Of a stretch of 64,000 nucleotides of DNA, positions 52,956 to 62,540 are shown one piece after another. The translations under genes were made by a program, and so were the position numbers. The notes below the pieces were generated by a model. The model was not told the origin of the DNA and ran no database searches. It saw only the letters and a list, made by a program, of their open reading frames with translations. The DNA lies in assembly GCF_030813115.1 (NCBI RefSeq), contig NZ_JAUSTY010000004.1, positions 62,001 to 126,000 of the forward strand, read 5' to 3'. Source of the DNA: Bacillus horti. Its GTDB lineage: Bacteria; Bacillota; Bacilli; Caldalkalibacillales; JCM-10596. Every line of letters begins with the position of its first letter. Position 1 is the first letter of the stretch.

Positions 52956-54614
52956 GTGCGTGGAAGAACATTAATTAGAAACGCCAAGCGTCAGCTGAAC
53001 GCCTGGCTAGTCATCAGCTTAATTGGGGCGGCAGTTATTCTGCTGCCTATTGCCTTTGTTTTGTTTAGTTTGTTTCGAGCAACTAATGATAATTGGGCTC
53101 ATGTTAGAGAATATTTATTAGTTGATTATGTGCTTGGCTCATTAACACTAGTGATGTTCACAACTGTATTTGCTACCATCATTGGTGTAGCTCTTGCTTG
53201 GCTCGTAGTAGGGTATTCTTTTCCTTTAAGGCGTTTTTTTCAATGGGCTTTAATTCTCCCCTTAGCTTTACCGCCTTATATTGTGGCCTTTACGTACCGT
53301 ACGATGACGAGCTATACCGGCTTTATTCAATCGACCCTGAGAAATCAGTTCGGTATTGTTATTCCACCTGATACCATCGAAGTGATGTCGACAAGGGGGG
53401 CCATCTTTGTCTTAACGATGTGTCTATTCCCGTATGTGTTTATGATTACCCGTACATTTTTAGAGAGACAAAGTGCTTCTTATATAGAAAATGCGAGCTT
53501 ATTAGGCAAAAAGAACTTCAATTTGTTCTTCCGTGTGGTAGTACCTATTGCTCGACCAGCTATTATCGCTGGAATGATGCTTGTTGTATTTGAGGTATTA
53601 AGTGATTACGGGGTGGCTACGTACTTTGGAGTACAAACCGTATCAACAGCCATTTTTCAAACGTGGTTTGGTATGTATGACGTAGACTCTGCTCTACGAT
53701 TAGCCGCTTGGCTGATGGTCATTGTGATAGGAATTTTTGTGTTAGAGAGATTTCTAAGAAGGAACCGCCAGTTTTCAGCAACGAGTAGTCAGGGAAGACC
53801 ACTTACTCCTCGTAAACTCCGTGGTTTTGCTGCCGCTGCCGCAGTAGGGTTTTGCTCACTGATTTTTCTACTTGCCTTTGCTATACCCGTTGTCCAAATT
53901 ATGGTCTGGAGTACATGGACCTTCGATAAGGTTTGGACTAGTGCATTTTTTGATCTTGCTGCTAATACGGTTAAAGGTGCAGCTATTGCTACCACGTTGA
54001 TCGTTCTCATATCATTCATAACCGCAAGAGTTTGCCGTCAGATGTCTTCGTCCTTTGCTTACGGACTTTCTCGTTTAATGACAGCAGGCTATGCGATTCC
54101 GGGAGCAATTATAGCAATTGGTGTTCTAGCGGTTTTTATTGCCTTAGATAATTGGCTCTCGCCAGTCTACGCCAGCCTGGGCAAAGGAGAGGGAGCACTA
54201 GTTCTAAGCCTGTCCCTAGTCATGCTGATTACAGGGTATGTAATAAGATTTATGGCTCCAGGCTATAACGCTGTTGAAGCAGGATATGAGAAGATACCCC
54301 GCTCGTTCTCGGAGGCTTCTCGCACGCTAGGTAGGGGAGCTACTTCAACCTTTTTCAGAATTGAGTTACCTATGCTAAAAGGAACCGTATTGGCAGCCTT
54401 TGTCCTAACGTTTGTGGAGATTGTCAAGGAATTACCACTTACTATGCTTCTACGACCGTTTAATTTTGAAACGTTAGCTACACAAACATACAAGTATGCG
54501 ATCGATGAAAGAATCTATGAGGCAGCCTTACCGTCTTTGTTATTAATTTCGGTTAGCCTCGTGTCCATTATTATTTTTAATCAAATTGGTCAAAGAAAGA
54601 GGGAGAAAGCATGA
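52956..54614 (+). CDS. Ferric iron ABC permease (FbpB/FutB-like, fused)
   Basis: 552 residues: two permease halves of six helices each in one chain, joined by a basic cytoplasmic loop (about 268-285). Both halves have an EAA-type coupling loop: ENASLLGKKNFNLFFRVVVP in the first and EASRTLGRGATSTFFRIELP in the second. This fused form is usual for FbpB/FutB. GTG start at 52956, three bases after the binding-protein stop, with only a weak ribosome site (AAATAAGG). Overlaps the ATPase gene by four bases. Confidence 0.93.
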   Translation: MRGRTLIRNAKRQLNAWLVISLIGAAVILLPIAFVLFSLFRATNDNWAHVREYLLVDYVLGSLTLVMFTTVFATIIGVALAWLVVGYSFPLRRFFQWALILPLALPPYIVAFTYRTMTSYTGFIQSTLRNQFGIVIPPDTIEVMSTRGAIFVLTMCLFPYVFMITRTFLERQSASYIENASLLGKKNFNLFFRVVVPIARPAIIAGMMLVVFEVLSDYGVATYFGVQTVSTAIFQTWFGMYDVDSALRLAAWLMVIVIGIFVLERFLRRNRQFSATSSQGRPLTPRKLRGFAAAAAVGFCSLIFLLAFAIPVVQIMVWSTWTFDKVWTSAFFDLAANTVKGAAIATTLIVLISFITARVCRQMSSSFAYGLSRLMTAGYAIPGAIIAIGVLAVFIALDNWLSPVYASLGKGEGALVLSLSLVMLITGYVIRFMAPGYNAVEAGYEKIPRSFSEASRTLGRGATSTFFRIELPMLKGTVLAAFVLTFVEIVKELPLTMLLRPFNFETLATQTYKYAIDERIYEAALPSLLLISVSLVSIIIFNQIGQRKREKA

Positions 54615-55273
54615 CGTTTGTTTCGATTGAACAGTTAACCTACCGCTATACAGCCCAACAAGATCCGGTTATTGATGAGCTTTCGTTTACCATGGAGCAA
54701 AAAGAAATTGTGGGGATTTTAGGGCCAAGTGGAAGTGGGAAAAGTACATTTTTACGTTTAATGGCAGGCTTAGAGCTTCCTGAGAAGGGAAGCATTACCA
54801 TTGCTGGTCATACAGTAGTTGATGAAAACAAATTTGTTGATGCTGAGCACCGGGGAGTTGGCATGGTTTTTCAGGATTATGCACTATTCCCACACTTGAC
54901 CGTAGCGAAGAATATTATGTTTGGTCTGCACCAAATGAATCGGACAGAACGTCATCAAAGACTAAAGGAGATGCTCGAGTTAGTTCAATTAAGTGAATTT
55001 GCTCAGCGTTATCCTTACGAGTTAAGCGGAGGACAACAGCAAAGGGTAGCATTAGCCAGGGCTCTTGCACCGAAGCCGGCCATTTTATTAATGGATGAAC
55101 CATTTAGTAACCTAGACACTAATTTGAAGGAATCGATTAGGAAGGAACTGAGAGATATTCTTCATAAAGCAGGGATGACGTGTATTTTAGTTTCTCATGA
55201 CCATGAGGATATTAAAGCGATTTGTGGTCGGACGGTTCAGCTTGAATCAGCTCGCGTTCTACAGCCTTCGTAG
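54611..55273 (+). CDS. Ferric iron ABC transporter ATP-binding protein, short form
   Basis: 220 residues. Walker A GPSGSGKST, signature LSGGQQQRVALARALAP, Walker B ILLMDEPFSNLD, switch SHDHEDI. FbpC-type ATPases are usually about 350 residues; this one ends after the ATPase domain and lacks the C-terminal regulatory (TOBE) domain. No frameshift or interruption is visible after the stop, so the short form looks genuine. ATG overlaps the permease stop (ATGA). Confidence 0.92.
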   Translation: MTFVSIEQLTYRYTAQQDPVIDELSFTMEQKEIVGILGPSGSGKSTFLRLMAGLELPEKGSITIAGHTVVDENKFVDAEHRGVGMVFQDYALFPHLTVAKNIMFGLHQMNRTERHQRLKEMLELVQLSEFAQRYPYELSGGQQQRVALARALAPKPAILLMDEPFSNLDTNLKESIRKELRDILHKAGMTCILVSHDHEDIKAICGRTVQLESARVLQPS

Positions 55274-55349
55274 CTGTTGATTACAATCAAACTATTGCAA
55301 GCTCCTACTTTATAAAATGAAACCTCTTGATTAAAAATGGACCAAAAGA

Positions 55350-55377
55350 TAGTCATACATCGTATGGCTTTTTTTTG
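55350..55377 (+). terminator. Terminator of the ferric iron operon
   Basis: GTCATAC and GTATGGC (loop ATC; one G-T pair) followed by eight Ts. Confidence 0.82.
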
Positions 55378-55487
55378 TTTGATTTTGAATGTGCTCGAAA
55401 AGGTTTAAAGGACAGCAAAAAAAGGAAAAGTTAGATACATAATTTGCTGCGGTTAGCTTAGTTACATTCAAGAAAGGAAGAAGTCCC

Positions 55488-56087
55488 ATGAGGAAAGGAT
55501 ATACAAAACTATATATTATTTTTGCCATTGGAAGTATCCTTTTATTATTGTCAGGCTGTCTAGAAGATGCTGGTCTTGGAGAGGGGATGGCTACAGAAAA
55601 TGAAAGGGAGGATCATTTAGAGGCTCAGATCGAGCGTATAGAGCGGGAACTTGAACAGAAAAATGAGCAGCTAGCCGAATATGAATCCCATGGAACAGAA
55701 GAGCAGGGTATGGAATCACCTGTTGCAGAGCTACAATTCCATGTTAATTTTGGTATGGAGTCCAAGATTCTGGTAGATGAAATAACAGATACCGGTATTG
55801 TGTATAGGTATTATGATTATCAGCATCAGGCTGAGCCTGGAGCCAATCAGGAAGAGATGACTTTTGAAGAGCTATTTCGAGATGAAGAGTCGGGGAATTC
55901 CGATCCATTTCCAGTCCATATCCTAGAGCTCTACTTAAATTTCGGGGATAAGCAGTATCAGCTTCATGTTTCCACAGAATTTGAGGAAGCGTTTAGGAAG
56001 GACGCACAGTTTAGACAGCGGGTAGCTAATCACATAGGCGAGCCTATTAGTACTGAGTTTAATGACATAATTAATGGCAACAAATAA
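55488..56087 (+). CDS. Lipoprotein with coiled-coil segment, unknown function
   Basis: 199 residues. Lipoprotein signal (lipobox LSGC at about 24), then a charged helix (about 40-70, ERIERELEQKNEQLAEYES) likely to be coiled coil, then an acidic globular domain with VAELQFHVNFGMESKILVDE and LELYLNFGDKQYQLHVSTEF. Ribosome site AAAGGAAG. No known family recognised. Expressed alone. Confidence 0.8.
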   Translation: MRKGYTKLYIIFAIGSILLLLSGCLEDAGLGEGMATENEREDHLEAQIERIERELEQKNEQLAEYESHGTEEQGMESPVAELQFHVNFGMESKILVDEITDTGIVYRYYDYQHQAEPGANQEEMTFEELFRDEESGNSDPFPVHILELYLNFGDKQYQLHVSTEFEEAFRKDAQFRQRVANHIGEPISTEFNDIINGNK

Positions 56088-56170
56088 ACACCTAGTTTTA
56101 TTTTAAAAGGTGTACTGTTAAAATAGCAGTGTACAAACCAAAATGATATGTGCACTGCTAAATTTGGATA

Positions 56171-56803
56171 TTAATCATTCTTTTTTAATGATAAGTACTT
56201 TGGCACAACTTCTCTCTTTAGTTTCAGTTGATTATTATCTGAGAATTGATCTTCGATATGATCTCTTCCATCTAGGTTGTATTTTCCGTGATTGTAAGAC
56301 ATAATATTCCAAGCAAATTCCTGATCTCCACTAACCCCAAAGTCAGATTTAGCTAAGAAAAGGACATATTGAGCATTTTCAACCAATGGAGAATATCCTG
56401 ATGGAGTAAAAACATAGTCATTTTCTAAATCCATAAAAATGTGTTGGGCAATAATGATTTCTTCTTCTTCAAATTCTCCTTTAATGACCTGATGAACCTT
56501 CACAGGAGTATCAACCCAAAATTCTCCTAGAATTTCATTCTCTCTTAGTTTTATCTGGCTCTGTTTTAAAGATTTTAGATTTTTAGTAGGTTCTCCGATT
56601 ATAATTAGATCTACATCCTGTTCAAGATCTTCTAAATTATTGTTTTGCTTATAGAATGACTCACCTGCTTTCTTGATAACGAATCCCTCAAACTCTACTT
56701 CAACTGAAGCTTCTGAATGGTCAAGTTGTTGATACATTACACCACCTATTATGACTAATGCTACAAGAACTACACTAAAAATGAGCAATGTTTTATTTCT
56801 CAT
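56171..56803 (-). CDS. Membrane-anchored hypothetical protein
   Basis: 210 residues with an N-terminal membrane anchor (about 6-24) and an outward-facing domain. VDLIIIGEPTKNL, then VHQVIKGEFEEEEIIIAQH and YVLFLAKSDFGVSGDQEFAW form a beta-rich pattern similar in outline to the TIMP-like protein next door (an export-then-OB-fold layout: x-GxV-x, VxKG, YVLFL). Lacks the N-terminal cysteines. Divergent from 56991. Confidence 0.72.
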   Translation of the reverse strand: MRNKTLLIFSVVLVALVIIGGVMYQQLDHSEASVEVEFEGFVIKKAGESFYKQNNNLEDLEQDVDLIIIGEPTKNLKSLKQSQIKLRENEILGEFWVDTPVKVHQVIKGEFEEEEIIIAQHIFMDLENDYVFTPSGYSPLVENAQYVLFLAKSDFGVSGDQEFAWNIMSYNHGKYNLDGRDHIEDQFSDNNQLKLKREVVPKYLSLKKND

Positions 56804-56990
56804 AGCTTTATTCCCCCCACTTCTGGTGAATATGGTCTCTGTCGGCGCTTAAGACTCCTAATTGCATAGGTTAATTATACAAAATTGTTTGAACAATGAA
56901 ACATAATAAATAATAAAGAGGTCAAATATATCATAATTAGGATTTCTAAAGTTTAATGAAATCTCTAGTGAATGTTAAGGAGGCTAAACT

Positions 56991-57581
56991 ATGAAGAAAA
57001 CAAGAAAACTACTTCTGATTCTATCTGTTGCGACTCTCATATTTACCTTCAACCCTAACTCTACCTCTGCCTGTTCCTGTGCTGAGCCACGTCCAGTAGA
57101 GGAGGCTTTAGAGGAGAGAACCGCAGTGTTTTCAGGGAAGGTTAAAGATATCTATATAGCCAATAAAGGGCTTACATTATCATCAGTTGATCCAGTGATG
57201 GTTACTCTTGATGTATATGAGGTATGGAAAGGTGATGTGCCCCAAACGGTCATCATTGAAACAGTTAGATTTACTGCAAGCTGTGGGTACGATTTTTCTG
57301 TAGGTGAAGAATATATTGTCTTTGCGTATGGTGAGCCAGATGCTCTGAAAACAGGTCTTTGCGAACGAACTAAACCTCTAGACGCAGCATCAGAAGAGCT
57401 TGCCGTCCTTGGTGAAGGAAAAAGACCTGAGCCACTTGATATTGATTCAAATAATAGTATGGAGCGTTCTGCCATCCAAGAAACAGAGAACAGAGCATTC
57501 ATCCGTTCAGGTCAGTATATTACTACGGCTATACTTGTTCTGTCAATCCTAGTCATCAGACGAATTGGGTATAAGCCATAA
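56991..57581 (+). CDS. Secreted TIMP-like/NTR-fold protein with C-terminal anchor
   Basis: 196 residues. Signal peptide of 27 residues; cleavage after STSA would leave mature N-terminal Cys-Ser-Cys, as in animal metalloproteinase inhibitors. Then VFSGKVKDIY, VYEVWKGDVPQTVIIET and SCGYDFSVGEEYIVFAYGE, the conserved blocks of bacterial TIMP-like proteins. A C-terminal membrane helix (about 173-188) with a basic tail anchors it. Function in bacteria is unknown. Ribosome site AAGGAGG. Followed by a strong terminator. Confidence 0.82.
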   Translation: MKKTRKLLLILSVATLIFTFNPNSTSACSCAEPRPVEEALEERTAVFSGKVKDIYIANKGLTLSSVDPVMVTLDVYEVWKGDVPQTVIIETVRFTASCGYDFSVGEEYIVFAYGEPDALKTGLCERTKPLDAASEELAVLGEGKRPEPLDIDSNNSMERSAIQETENRAFIRSGQYITTAILVLSILVIRRIGYKP

Positions 57582-57588
57582 AGTCTTT

Positions 57589-57638
57589 TGCTATCCTTCT
57601 TGCTATCATATAATAGCAGGTAGGATAGCATTTTTTTA
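57589..57638 (+). terminator. Terminator of TIMP-like gene
   Basis: TGCTATCCT and AGGATAGCA with a nested TGCTAT/ATAGCA hairpin, followed by TTTTTTT. Confidence 0.88.
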
Positions 57639-57656
57639 GTAAGGAGTGGAGCAGCT

Positions 57657-58550
57657 TTGAGTAAACAAACAAGCGAAGGAGTCACCTTAGAAAAATTAGA
57701 AAAAGGTGATGCTGAACAATTGGTAGAGCTTGCCGCATTAGTTCAATGGGATTATACATTAGAGGATGTACATACGATTTTAAGTTCTGGAACGGTCTTT
57801 GGGCATAAAACTGAACAAGGAAAGCTTTTATCAAGTGCTGCTCTTTTCCCTTATGGAGGAGGAAAGCACTCATTTGCTTCATTAGGTATGGTTATTGTCC
57901 ATCCTGACGCTAGGGGAATGGGACTTGGTCGTAAGGTTACAGAGGCTTGTGTAGCTATGGCACAAGGAGAGCCAGTTGTTCTTGTGGCAACAAAACAGGG
58001 AGTTCCTTTATACGAGAAGCTAGGCTTCAAAAAGGTGGCGACTCTACAGAAGCTTCTAGCAGAATCAGTGGGATCTCCGTCTGCACCTATCTTAGCAAAT
58101 ATGGAATTACCGAGTATATATCAATGTAGAGCATATGAAGAAGCAGACTTTGAACGAGTTGTAGAGATAGATTCTGCTGCCTTCGGAGCGACTAGAGAGA
58201 CGTTTCTTAGAGTGCGAATTAAGCAATCTAGAAAGGCGATAGTTCTTATTAATGAGCAGCAAGATGTGGTTGGTTTTGGGTTAGGAATAGCTGTCTCTCA
58301 ATTGCTGCTTATTGGTCCGTTGGTAGCCCCATCCGACTCTACAGCAGAATTAGTAATGAGAGAGATAGTCAAAGGACATGCTGGACAGGTAAGAATCGAC
58401 GTCCCTGAAGGTCATTCTAGTTTTATAACATTACTGAGTTCATATGGGTTCCAAATTGCTAATCAGCCACCAGTGATGCTTTGTCATGCTAATGAGTTAC
58501 CTAAAAGAAATGGTTGTTTATATGGTATTGCTAGTCAAGCATTTGGGTAA
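57657..58550 (+). CDS. Tandem GNAT acetyltransferase
   Basis: 297 residues, two GNAT folds. The first (about 1-135) has the acetyl-CoA motif VHPDARGMGLGRKVTEACV (Q/RxxGxG/A form) and ends VPLYEKLGFKKVATLQKL; the second (about 150-297) is degenerate, with no clear RxxGxG, and probably supports structure or substrate binding. Such two-domain enzymes acetylate small amines or act on unknown targets. TTG start at 57657 behind AAGGAG. Confidence 0.86.
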   Translation: MSKQTSEGVTLEKLEKGDAEQLVELAALVQWDYTLEDVHTILSSGTVFGHKTEQGKLLSSAALFPYGGGKHSFASLGMVIVHPDARGMGLGRKVTEACVAMAQGEPVVLVATKQGVPLYEKLGFKKVATLQKLLAESVGSPSAPILANMELPSIYQCRAYEEADFERVVEIDSAAFGATRETFLRVRIKQSRKAIVLINEQQDVVGFGLGIAVSQLLLIGPLVAPSDSTAELVMREIVKGHAGQVRIDVPEGHSSFITLLSSYGFQIANQPPVMLCHANELPKRNGCLYGIASQAFG

Positions 58551-58591
58551 CAGCTGAACTGGTGAATATACAAGCAATTCATATAAATCAT

Positions 58592-58621
58592 GAGAAAACC
58601 CTGCTACAGAGCAGGGTTTTC
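58592..58621. terminator. Terminator after GNAT gene
   Basis: GAAAACCCTGCT and AGCAGGGTTTTC form a perfect 12-bp stem with loop ACAG; T-rich on exit. Confidence 0.9.
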
Positions 58622-58660
58622 TAGTATCCTACAGCGCTGATTTTCAAATAAATTTCCCCC

Positions 58661-58691
58661 TTGACTTAGAGTGCGCTCTAGCTTGTAGGAT
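58661..58691 (+). promoter_or_regulatory. MerR-type promoter with 19-bp spacer and dyad
   Basis: TTGACT (58661-58666) and TAGGAT (58686-58691) are 19 bp apart, the over-long spacing typical of MerR-family promoters. The dyad TAGAG-TGCG-CTCTA (58667-58680) lies between them, where the regulator binds. The site resembles the CTTAGAG...CTCTAAG operators of AdhR/NmlR-type regulators. Confidence 0.85.
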
Positions 58692-58713
58692 GAACATAAT
58701 AGGAGGAATAATC

Positions 58714-59088
58714 ATGAAAAATGAATTAACTATTCAAGAGGTGGCAAAAAGAACGGGTCTTACTCTACATACCTTAAGATATTACGAAAGGATTGGATTA
58801 ATGGATCCTATTAAACGAGAGGCGAATGGGCATCGTTCTTACAATGAAGACGACCTCGAATGGATTACGATACTCCTACATCTACGGTCTACAGGGATGC
58901 CTATAAGTGAAATGCAGCGCTTTGCCAATTTAGTTCGAGATGGACATTCGACTATTTCGGAGCGTAGGGAGCTGCTGGAAGGTCATGAGCAGAAGCTTCA
59001 GCTACGGCTTAAAGAAATTAAAAGCACACTGAAAATCTTAGACAAAAAAATATCTCACTACAGAAATTTAGAGCAAGAGGAAAAGTGA
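58714..59088 (+). CDS. MerR-family regulator (AdhR/NmlR-like)
   Basis: 124 residues from ATG 58714 (TAGGAGG, spacing 8). Winged-helix DNA-binding domain (LTIQEVAKRTGLTLHTLRYY, then GLMDPIKREANGHRSYNE) and a C-terminal antiparallel coiled coil (SERRELLEGHEQKLQLRLKE). It resembles regulators of aldehyde stress, but it has no cysteine at all, so it cannot sense through a thiol as AdhR does. It controls itself and the aldo-keto reductase 18 bases downstream through the promoter at 58661. Confidence 0.92.
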   Translation: MKNELTIQEVAKRTGLTLHTLRYYERIGLMDPIKREANGHRSYNEDDLEWITILLHLRSTGMPISEMQRFANLVRDGHSTISERRELLEGHEQKLQLRLKEIKSTLKILDKKISHYRNLEQEEK

Positions 59089-59106
59089 AAAGGAGCTGTT
59101 GGAAAG

Positions 59107-60066
59107 ATGAGAAAATTACCTTTAGGGAAAACGGGATTAACCGTTAGTGAATTAAGTTTGGGCTGTATGAATTTTGGTACTCGTACTGATGAGGAGACAT
59201 CAGTAAAAGTCCTGGATCAATATGTAGAGGCAGGTGGAAGCTTTCTAGACACATCTAATAATTACTCATTTTGGAATGAAGGAGGTGCAGGAGGAGAAAG
59301 TGAGAGGCTACTAGGAAGATGGATGAAGGAGAGAGGGAATCGGGAGAAGCTTTTTGTAGCTACGAAGGTTGGAGCGATGCCTACAGAGCCTGGGGCAGGT
59401 CTAGAGAAGAAGGAAGGACTAGCCAAAAAAGTCATCGAAAAGGCTATCGACAAAAGCCTTAAGCATTTAGATACAGAATATGTAGACCTTTATTATGCCC
59501 ACATTGATGATCGAGATACTCCGTTAGAGGAAACGTTAGAAGCATTTAATAGCTTAATCCAATCTGGAAAGGTTCGAGCTATTGGCTGTAGTAACTATCT
59601 TACTTGGAGAATAGAACAAGCAAGGCAAATAAGTCTTTCTAATCAATGGGCAGAATACAGCTGTGTCCAGCAAAGATTTACCTATCTTAGACCTAAGACA
59701 GGATCAAGCTTTGGTATTCAATACAGTATTAATGATGAAATGCTAGACTATGGCAAAGCACGTGAGGATTTAACTCTGATAGCTTATTCCCCTTTACTAG
59801 GCGGATACTACTCAAACCAAAAGAGTTTGATAGAGCAGTATGAATGGACGGACTCAGATCATAGAATGAAGAATTTGTTTGAAGTAGCAAAAGAAGTAGA
59901 GGCCACCCCTAATCAGGTCGTTCTAGCTTGGCTTCTTCAAAATTCACCAACAATTATCCCTATAATTGGGGCTAGTCATTTAGAGCAGCTAAAGGAGAAT
60001 ATTGAATCATTGAAGGTTAAGCTGAGTAAGGAGCAACTTGATCGATTAAATAATAATGAAGTGTAA
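59107..60066 (+). CDS. Aldo/keto reductase
   Basis: 319 residues. NADPH-dependent reductase of aldehydes and ketones. SELSLGCMNFG, FLDTSNNY (catalytic Tyr), FVATKVG (catalytic Lys), DLYYAHIDD (catalytic His) and WLLQNSPTIIPIIGAS are the family signatures. Groups with the IolS/YccK-type soluble reductases. Follows the MerR gene in a two-gene operon; with the aldehyde-type operator, detoxification of reactive aldehydes is a reasonable guess. Confidence 0.93.
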   Translation: MRKLPLGKTGLTVSELSLGCMNFGTRTDEETSVKVLDQYVEAGGSFLDTSNNYSFWNEGGAGGESERLLGRWMKERGNREKLFVATKVGAMPTEPGAGLEKKEGLAKKVIEKAIDKSLKHLDTEYVDLYYAHIDDRDTPLEETLEAFNSLIQSGKVRAIGCSNYLTWRIEQARQISLSNQWAEYSCVQQRFTYLRPKTGSSFGIQYSINDEMLDYGKAREDLTLIAYSPLLGGYYSNQKSLIEQYEWTDSDHRMKNLFEVAKEVEATPNQVVLAWLLQNSPTIIPIIGASHLEQLKENIESLKVKLSKEQLDRLNNNEV

Positions 60067-60168
60067 GATTCTAAAATACGTTCATTTCAGCCGCTTGATA
60101 TGATAGGGTAGAGATTAAGAGATATCTGATCAGAGAGTATGAAATATGTGACTAGGGGGCAATGTACA

Positions 60169-60861
60169 ATGAAGACGATCGGTTTATTAGGAGGAATGAG
60201 CTGGGAATCGACACAGGAGTATTACAGAGTTTTAAATGAGGAAGTAAAGGCTCGGTTAGGCGGCTTACACTCTGCAGAATGCTTGCTTTACAGTGTCGAT
60301 TTCGCAGAGATAGAAGAGTGTCAAAGAAATAATGATTGGGATCGTGCCGCTGATATACTAACTGAAGCAGCGAAAAAGCTAGAAAGAGCTGGTGCTGAAG
60401 CAATCGTGATTTGCACAAACACAATGCATAAGCTGGTTGATTTTATCCAATCCAATATCCAAGTACCGATTCTTCATATTGCTAATGCTACTGCAAAACA
60501 AATTCAAAAGAAAAGCCTAACAACCATTGCACTATTGGGCACCAGATATACGATGGAACAGGATTTCTACAAAGAAAGAATTGAAAGCCAAGGAATCAAT
60601 ATTTTAATTCCTGACAAAGAAGATCGGGATACCGTTCACCGAGTCATTTATGAGGAGCTTTGCTTAGGAGTAATAAATCAAGATTCTAAGGCTGAGTATA
60701 AGAAGATTATTGAGAGTCTAAGAAAGAGAGGGGCAGAGGGAGTTATTTTAGGTTGTACAGAAATCACCCTACTAATTAAGGATGAAGATGTTTCTCTCCC
60801 TCTCTTTGATACAACTAGAATTCATGCGCAAGACGCTGTAGATTTTATGTTAAATAAGTAA
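60169..60861 (+). CDS. Aspartate/glutamate racemase family protein
   Basis: 230 residues from ATG 60169 (TAGGGGG, spacing 9); an in-frame ATG at 60139 lacks a site. PLP-independent racemase fold with IGLLGGMSWESTQEYYRVLN at the start and two catalytic cysteines, in IVICTNTMHK and VILGCTEITLL. Both are present, so the enzyme should be active, probably on aspartate. In the YgeA/RacD group. Single gene. Confidence 0.92.
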   Translation: MKTIGLLGGMSWESTQEYYRVLNEEVKARLGGLHSAECLLYSVDFAEIEECQRNNDWDRAADILTEAAKKLERAGAEAIVICTNTMHKLVDFIQSNIQVPILHIANATAKQIQKKSLTTIALLGTRYTMEQDFYKERIESQGINILIPDKEDRDTVHRVIYEELCLGVINQDSKAEYKKIIESLRKRGAEGVILGCTEITLLIKDEDVSLPLFDTTRIHAQDAVDFMLNK

Positions 60862-60935
60862 GCCGAGGAAAGGCGTTTAATATCAATGACCTATATAGTT
60901 AACTATGCTTTGAATTGAAAAGTGCCTGAAAGATA

Positions 60936-62321
60936 CTATTTTGGCTCAATCATATCCTCAGGACGTACGAATTGCTCAAATTGTTCTTCGGTTAGCTCCC
61001 CACTTTTTATAGCAGCTTCTTTGAGGGTTAGACCTTCTTGGTGGGCAAGCTTAGCAATACCGGCTGCTTTTTCATAGCCTATATGTGGATTTAAAGCAGT
61101 TACTAGCATAAGAGACTGCTCCAAATGCTTTTGGATAATCTGATGATTCGGCTTAATTCCTTTAACACAATGCTTGTTAAAAGACGTGATCCCATCAGCC
61201 AGCAAACGAACAGATTGAAGGAAATTGTAAATAATAACAGGCTTAAACACGTTAAGCTCAAAATTCCCTTGGCTAGCAGCGAAGCCAATAGTGGCATCAT
61301 TGCCAAAGACCTGACACGCTACCATCGTTAACGCTTCTGCTTGAGTTGGATTGACCTTGCCGGGCATGATAGAGCTGCCGGGCTCATTAGCAGGGATGGT
61401 AATCTCTCCTATTCCAGAGCGTGGTCCGCTTGCCAGCCAGCGGATATCATTAGCTATTTTCATCAGATCGGCTGCAAGAGCTTTTAGTGCTCCATGAACG
61501 TAAACAAGTTCATCATGACTCGTTAGCGCATGAAACTTGTTGGGAGCGGAAACGAACTTTTTACCAGATAATAGACTTAGCTCTTTAGCCATTTTATCCC
61601 CAAATTGAGGGTGTGCATTGATCCCCGTTCCTACGGCTGTCCCTCCGATAGCTAGCTCCTGTAAAGATTGAGCGCTCTCCTGAATCATTCGCTTTGTTTT
61701 CTCTAGCATTCTTAACCAGCCACTCATTTCCTGTCCTAGCGTTAACGGTGTAGCATCCTGAAGATGAGTTCGACCAATTTTAATAATGGAGGTAAACGCA
61801 GTGCTTTTTTCCATCAAGGTTTCTTTCAGCTCAGTTATGGCTTCCAAGAGACGTCCGTCAATGGCAATGACTGCAGCTATGTGCATAGCTGTGGGAAAGG
61901 TATCATTTGAGCTCTGTGAACGATTGACATCATCATTCGGGTGAATGCGCAGGGAGCTTCCTGAAACTTTCAATTTTTCATTGGCTAGGTTAGCAATGAC
62001 CTCATTCACATTCATATTTGTTTGTGTACCGCTACCTGTTTGCCATACGGCTAAAGGGAAATGCTCATTCCACTGACCAGCAATGATTTCATCTGCTGCT
62101 GAAACGATAGCTTCGGCCTTTTCTGCTTCAAGCCTCCCAAGCTGTTGATTGACGGTAGCTGCGCTTTTTTTGAGCATAGCAAAAACTTGGATTAGCTCAA
62201 TTGGCATGAGCTCTTCACCGATTCTAAAGTTCTCTATACTTCTCTGAGTTTGGGGCCCCCACCATTTATCTGTGGGTACATTTATTTCTCCAATCGTATC
62301 TTTTTCAACTCTGTATTTCAT
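60936..62321 (-). CDS. fumC: Fumarate hydratase, class II
   Basis: 461 residues. Reversible hydration of fumarate to malate in the tricarboxylic acid cycle. [17 protein letters not shown] is the fumarase/aspartase signature loop; [15 protein letters not shown] and [20 protein letters not shown] contain active-site residues. GAGGTG upstream of ATG 62321. Aconitase (40120) lies in the same window but is not adjacent. Confidence 0.97.
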   Translation of the reverse strand: MKYRVEKDTIGEINVPTDKWWGPQTQRSIENFRIGEELMPIELIQVFAMLKKSAATVNQQLGRLEAEKAEAIVSAADEIIAGQWNEHFPLAVWQTGSGTQTNMNVNEVIANLANEKLKVSGSSLRIHPNDDVNRSQSSNDTFPTAMHIAAVIAIDGRLLEAITELKETLMEKSTAFTSIIKIGRTHLQDATPLTLGQEMSGWLRMLEKTKRMIQESAQSLQELAIGGTAVGTGINAHPQFGDKMAKELSLLSGKKFVSAPNKFHALTSHDELVYVHGALKALAADLMKIANDIRWLASGPRSGIGEITIPANEPGSSIMPGKVNPTQAEALTMVACQVFGNDATIGFAASQGNFELNVFKPVIIYNFLQSVRLLADGITSFNKHCVKGIKPNHQIIQKHLEQSLMLVTALNPHIGYEKAAGIAKLAHQEGLTLKEAAIKSGELTEEQFEQFVRPEDMIEPK

Positions 62322-62540
62322 GCTTTTTTCACCTCATTGTCATCTTGTTAATCGAGACTTAATAGATACTAGTAGCTATTCCCCTTTTTATTTTTCTATA
62401 ATCGAATCTTATTCCAAATCAAGATCAAATATCTTCAAAATTTTACAGGAAAGTAATAGCTTCGTAGAGAAATTTGTAGTTTAGAGTAGGAAAAATGAAT
62501 AGGAAGAGCTACAGAAACGGTAAGAGTAGGGGGAGTATCC

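Noticed and set aside
56100-56165. TGTACTG/CAGTGTACA pair after the coiled-coil lipoprotein
   Set aside because: Arms do not pair fully and no T-tract follows; not called as a terminator.
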